Below the pieces are notes generated by a model. That model did not search any database. It was given only the letters and a program-made list of their open reading frames with translations, and was not told the DNA's origin. From Fonsecaea monophora (lineage: Eukaryota; Ascomycota; Eurotiomycetes; Chaetothyriales; Herpotrichiellaceae), in assembly GCF_001642475.1 (NCBI RefSeq), contig NW_019173934.1:496001-560000 (forward strand): a stretch of DNA of 64,000 nucleotides, given 5' to 3'. How positions within the stretch are numbered: position 1 is the stretch's first letter; every line of letters starts with the position of its first letter. This document shows, piece after piece, positions 62,222 to 64,000 of this stretch. Both the position numbers and the translations under genes were made by a program.

Positions 62222-64000
62222 TCATTGCTCCTGGCTTGCGATTCTGCCCAAGTATCCCAAGAGGAACGCCTTGTTCTCTGCGCCTGTCTGTCGCTTTTCA
62301 CCCGCAGCACGCCCTGTTCCTTGCCCACTCATAATTGATGTCATGCTTCCCACACGGGATGTCCGTGTGGAAATGGGTTCAGTCCCGGAGAGTGGCACCT
62401 CTCCATTGGCGCTGAGGATTTGACTAGATGTCAAAGGCGACACTATGCCCGAACTAGGCTGTACTGTTGTTGCCCTAGGCGTAGTGTCCGGTCCCCCACT
62501 AAACAGAGACAGCAACGTTTGTTTCTGCGCCTCGGTTTGGGATGGTTTCCGGCTCGGTGTCGATTTTTCGCCAAAGCCTGCCCCAGATGGAGGTGATAGA
62601 GCCGCAGCCAGCGAAATCGGCTGCTGATTTGGAGTCTCGTTTACACTGGCGACTCCACCAGCGATGGCTGCTTCCGTGTTCTGCGGCCGACGAAGAATTT
62701 GAGGCTGAAACGGTTTCGTTTGCTCCTTTGGGGTTGCCCTGTCCCTCGCTGTCCGCCTTGAGGTAGATTTGGGCACTCTTGGAGACCGTGGAGGCTGAGA
62801 GCGAGACTCTTCTGAACGCGTCAAAATCTTGACCGGCGTAGGTTGATTGGGATCGTACAGCGTCCTGTTGGCAGGAAGCGGGCTGCGGCCCATCTCGTTC
62901 GTCGCATGCCTGCTCGCTCTGGAGACCACCTCAAATTCCGGTTGATTCAACGGGCCACTGATCGTAGCAGATGTTTCGCCCTCTTTTGGAGGGGGTCGTT
63001 TTATCTCGGTCGCTTTTCTTGGTACTTCTTGGACGCCCTTTCCCAACAACGACAGAAGGTCCTCCTTGTTCGGTTTCGAGTTATGAGACGAAGTAGAAGC
63101 AGCCGTCGCTGCGAGTTCCACTGGCGGTGGGCGTGGAACGACTGAGATCTCCGTTGGTCTAGGCGGTGATGGTTGGGTAAAAAGCTGGAGCAGGGATGAC
63201 TGTTGTGCATTCTGAGGTCGTCTGAAAGGCAGCACAGGGAATTCCTGACTTGCAACGCCCGCATTTGCGGAACCCCGTAACGGTGCGTTTGAAGACCAGG
63301 GGGGCAGAATATTGCCAGGTCCTTGGACGGCGTGATTGTCCGTGAGTGGAAGGGCGGTCGGTACACTCTGCGTTTGCGCCTGCCCTGGCTGCGAAGCCCC
63401 AACCCGGCCCAAAGTGTTAGGGGTCGACGGCTCGAATTGAGGTGCTGGCTGAATAGTTGGGCTCGTCGCTCCCTTGAAAACATCCAATAGAGCTTTTGTG
63501 TGGTTGGTCAGCTTAGGCAACGCACTGGCTGGGGGAATGGTCGCTCGTCCGTGCTGTGTGGTTCCATCGGGCGCAAATAATGGATCGGAAGTCCTTTGGA
63601 AAGGTGTGACCCGTGGCATGTTCTGAATGGGATAAGCGGCCGCATTCGAGATAGCTGTCGAATCTGGTTTCGGGGGAGCTTGCTGTGCGGGCAAAACCAC
63701 ATTGCCTTGAGACTGCGCCTGGAACGGAGGTGGGGGCTGGGCTTGGTCTATCTGTGGCTGTCGTACATGTGAAATATGCGGCGATTGTTGAACCTCGGGC
63801 GGCAACGAGATCTGTTCAAGTGGAGTTCGAGGCACGGTAGCGACGGACCGGTTCTGCAGATCCCCTCGCAGAAGAGCCAGAAGAGCATTGGACTTTTCAG
63901 TGTCGACCTGCGGCATATGACTTGGTGGCAATGCTGCTTGAGGCGGTGCAGCTTGCCCTCCAATATGAAGAAGCTCCTTAAGATGTGAGCTTGGGTCGAC
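62222..64000 (-). CDS. dcp2: mRNA-decapping enzyme Dcp2, C-terminal region (5' partial)
   Basis: The minus-strand frame is open to the last base, so the N-terminal regulatory and Nudix domains lie outside the window; 592 residues are visible. The region is disordered, Pro/Gln/Ser-rich, and punctuated by short leucine-rich helices: HLKELLHIGG, ALLALLRG, KALLDVFKG, SLLQLFTQP, DLLSLLGKG, TLLSLFSGG and, at the end, AFLLGYLGRI. Such helical leucine-rich motifs in fungal Dcp2 tails bind Edc3/Pat1 and drive P-body assembly, which is why I choose Dcp2 rather than a generic disordered protein. Dcp2 removes the m7G cap to start 5'-3' mRNA decay. No Nudix motif is in view, so the call rests on the motif series and terminal sequence. 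Confidence 0.78.
   Translation of the reverse strand, partial: VDPSSHLKELLHIGGQAAPPQAALPPSHMPQVDTEKSNALLALLRGDLQNRSVATVPRTPLEQISLPPEVQQSPHISHVRQPQIDQAQPPPPFQAQSQGNVVLPAQQAPPKPDSTAISNAAAYPIQNMPRVTPFQRTSDPLFAPDGTTQHGRATIPPASALPKLTNHTKALLDVFKGATSPTIQPAPQFEPSTPNTLGRVGASQPGQAQTQSVPTALPLTDNHAVQGPGNILPPWSSNAPLRGSANAGVASQEFPVLPFRRPQNAQQSSLLQLFTQPSPPRPTEISVVPRPPPVELAATAASTSSHNSKPNKEDLLSLLGKGVQEVPRKATEIKRPPPKEGETSATISGPLNQPEFEVVSRASRHATNEMGRSPLPANRTLYDPNQPTPVKILTRSEESRSQPPRSPRVPKSTSRRTARDRATPKEQTKPFQPQILRRPQNTEAAIAGGVASVNETPNQQPISLAAALSPPSGAGFGEKSTPSRKPSQTEAQKQTLLSLFSGGPDTTPRATTVQPSSGIVSPLTSSQILSANGEVPLSGTEPISTRTSRVGSMTSIMSGQGTGRAAGEKRQTGAENKAFLLGYLGRIASQEQ

Overview
The window is nuclear DNA of a filamentous ascomycete (Pezizomycotina). 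The sequence shows this directly: introns of mostly 45-190 nt with GT..AG ends and CTGAC/CTAAC-type branch points, compact single-copy housekeeping genes on both strands, long pyrimidine-rich leaders before several starts, and lineage-typical proteins (Het-C, a SreA-type GATA iron repressor, a Bqt4-type nuclear-envelope protein, a fungal Dcp2 tail). The order cannot be fixed from sequence alone. About 22 protein genes are supported. Two run off the ends (het-C at the left, dcp2 at the right). Exon joins were built by hand from splice signals, frame continuity and family motifs.

Layout. 1-12.4 kb: end of het-C (+), a crotonase-family protein (-), a CSC1/OSCA-like channel (+), a Vps62-family secreted protein (-), a Sec2-type Rab exchange factor (-). 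13.5-21.8 kb: five-exon bqt4-like gene (-), RluA-type RNA pseudouridine synthase (-), ribosomal protein eL32 (-), Gfo/Idh/MocA oxidoreductase (-), divergent heme-oxygenase-fold protein (+). 21.8-30.9 kb is gene-poor and interrupted only by a double-CxxC protein (25.4-26.3 kb); 27-30.8 kb is strewn with GTAC/TACCGAGTA motifs. 30.9-37.8 kb is dense: AP-3 beta adaptin (-), an unknown conserved-looking protein (+), kinetochore Nuf2 (-), eIF2B alpha (+). 39.2-45.3 kb: sreA (-), a trypsin-like protease (-), tvp15 (-, six exons). 45.9-49.6 kb: OTU-domain protease (-) and D-amino-acid oxidase with a peroxisomal tail (+). 52.4-64 kb: large low-complexity basic protein (+), thioredoxin (+), WD40/zinc-ribbon protein of the Dgr2/WDR44 type (-), and the C-terminal part of Dcp2 (-).

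Most genes are unlinked in function: membrane traffic (AP-3, Sec2, Tvp15, Vps62), chromosome/nuclear envelope (Nuf2, Bqt4), translation and RNA (eIF2B alpha, eL32, pseudouridine synthase, Dcp2), iron (SreA) and redox/peroxisome (thioredoxin, D-amino-acid oxidase). No biosynthetic cluster, transposon, CRISPR array, tRNA or rRNA gene could be supported. The observations I would check first are an AUG-less, acid-free, mitochondrial-presequence-like reading frame fused in frame to thioredoxin; a CCAAT-N12-RWT site plus paired GTCACGTG boxes upstream of sreA; two coding-looking frames overlapping at the 5' end of the protease; and an intron that, if retained, would cut off the membrane anchor of the Bqt4-like protein.
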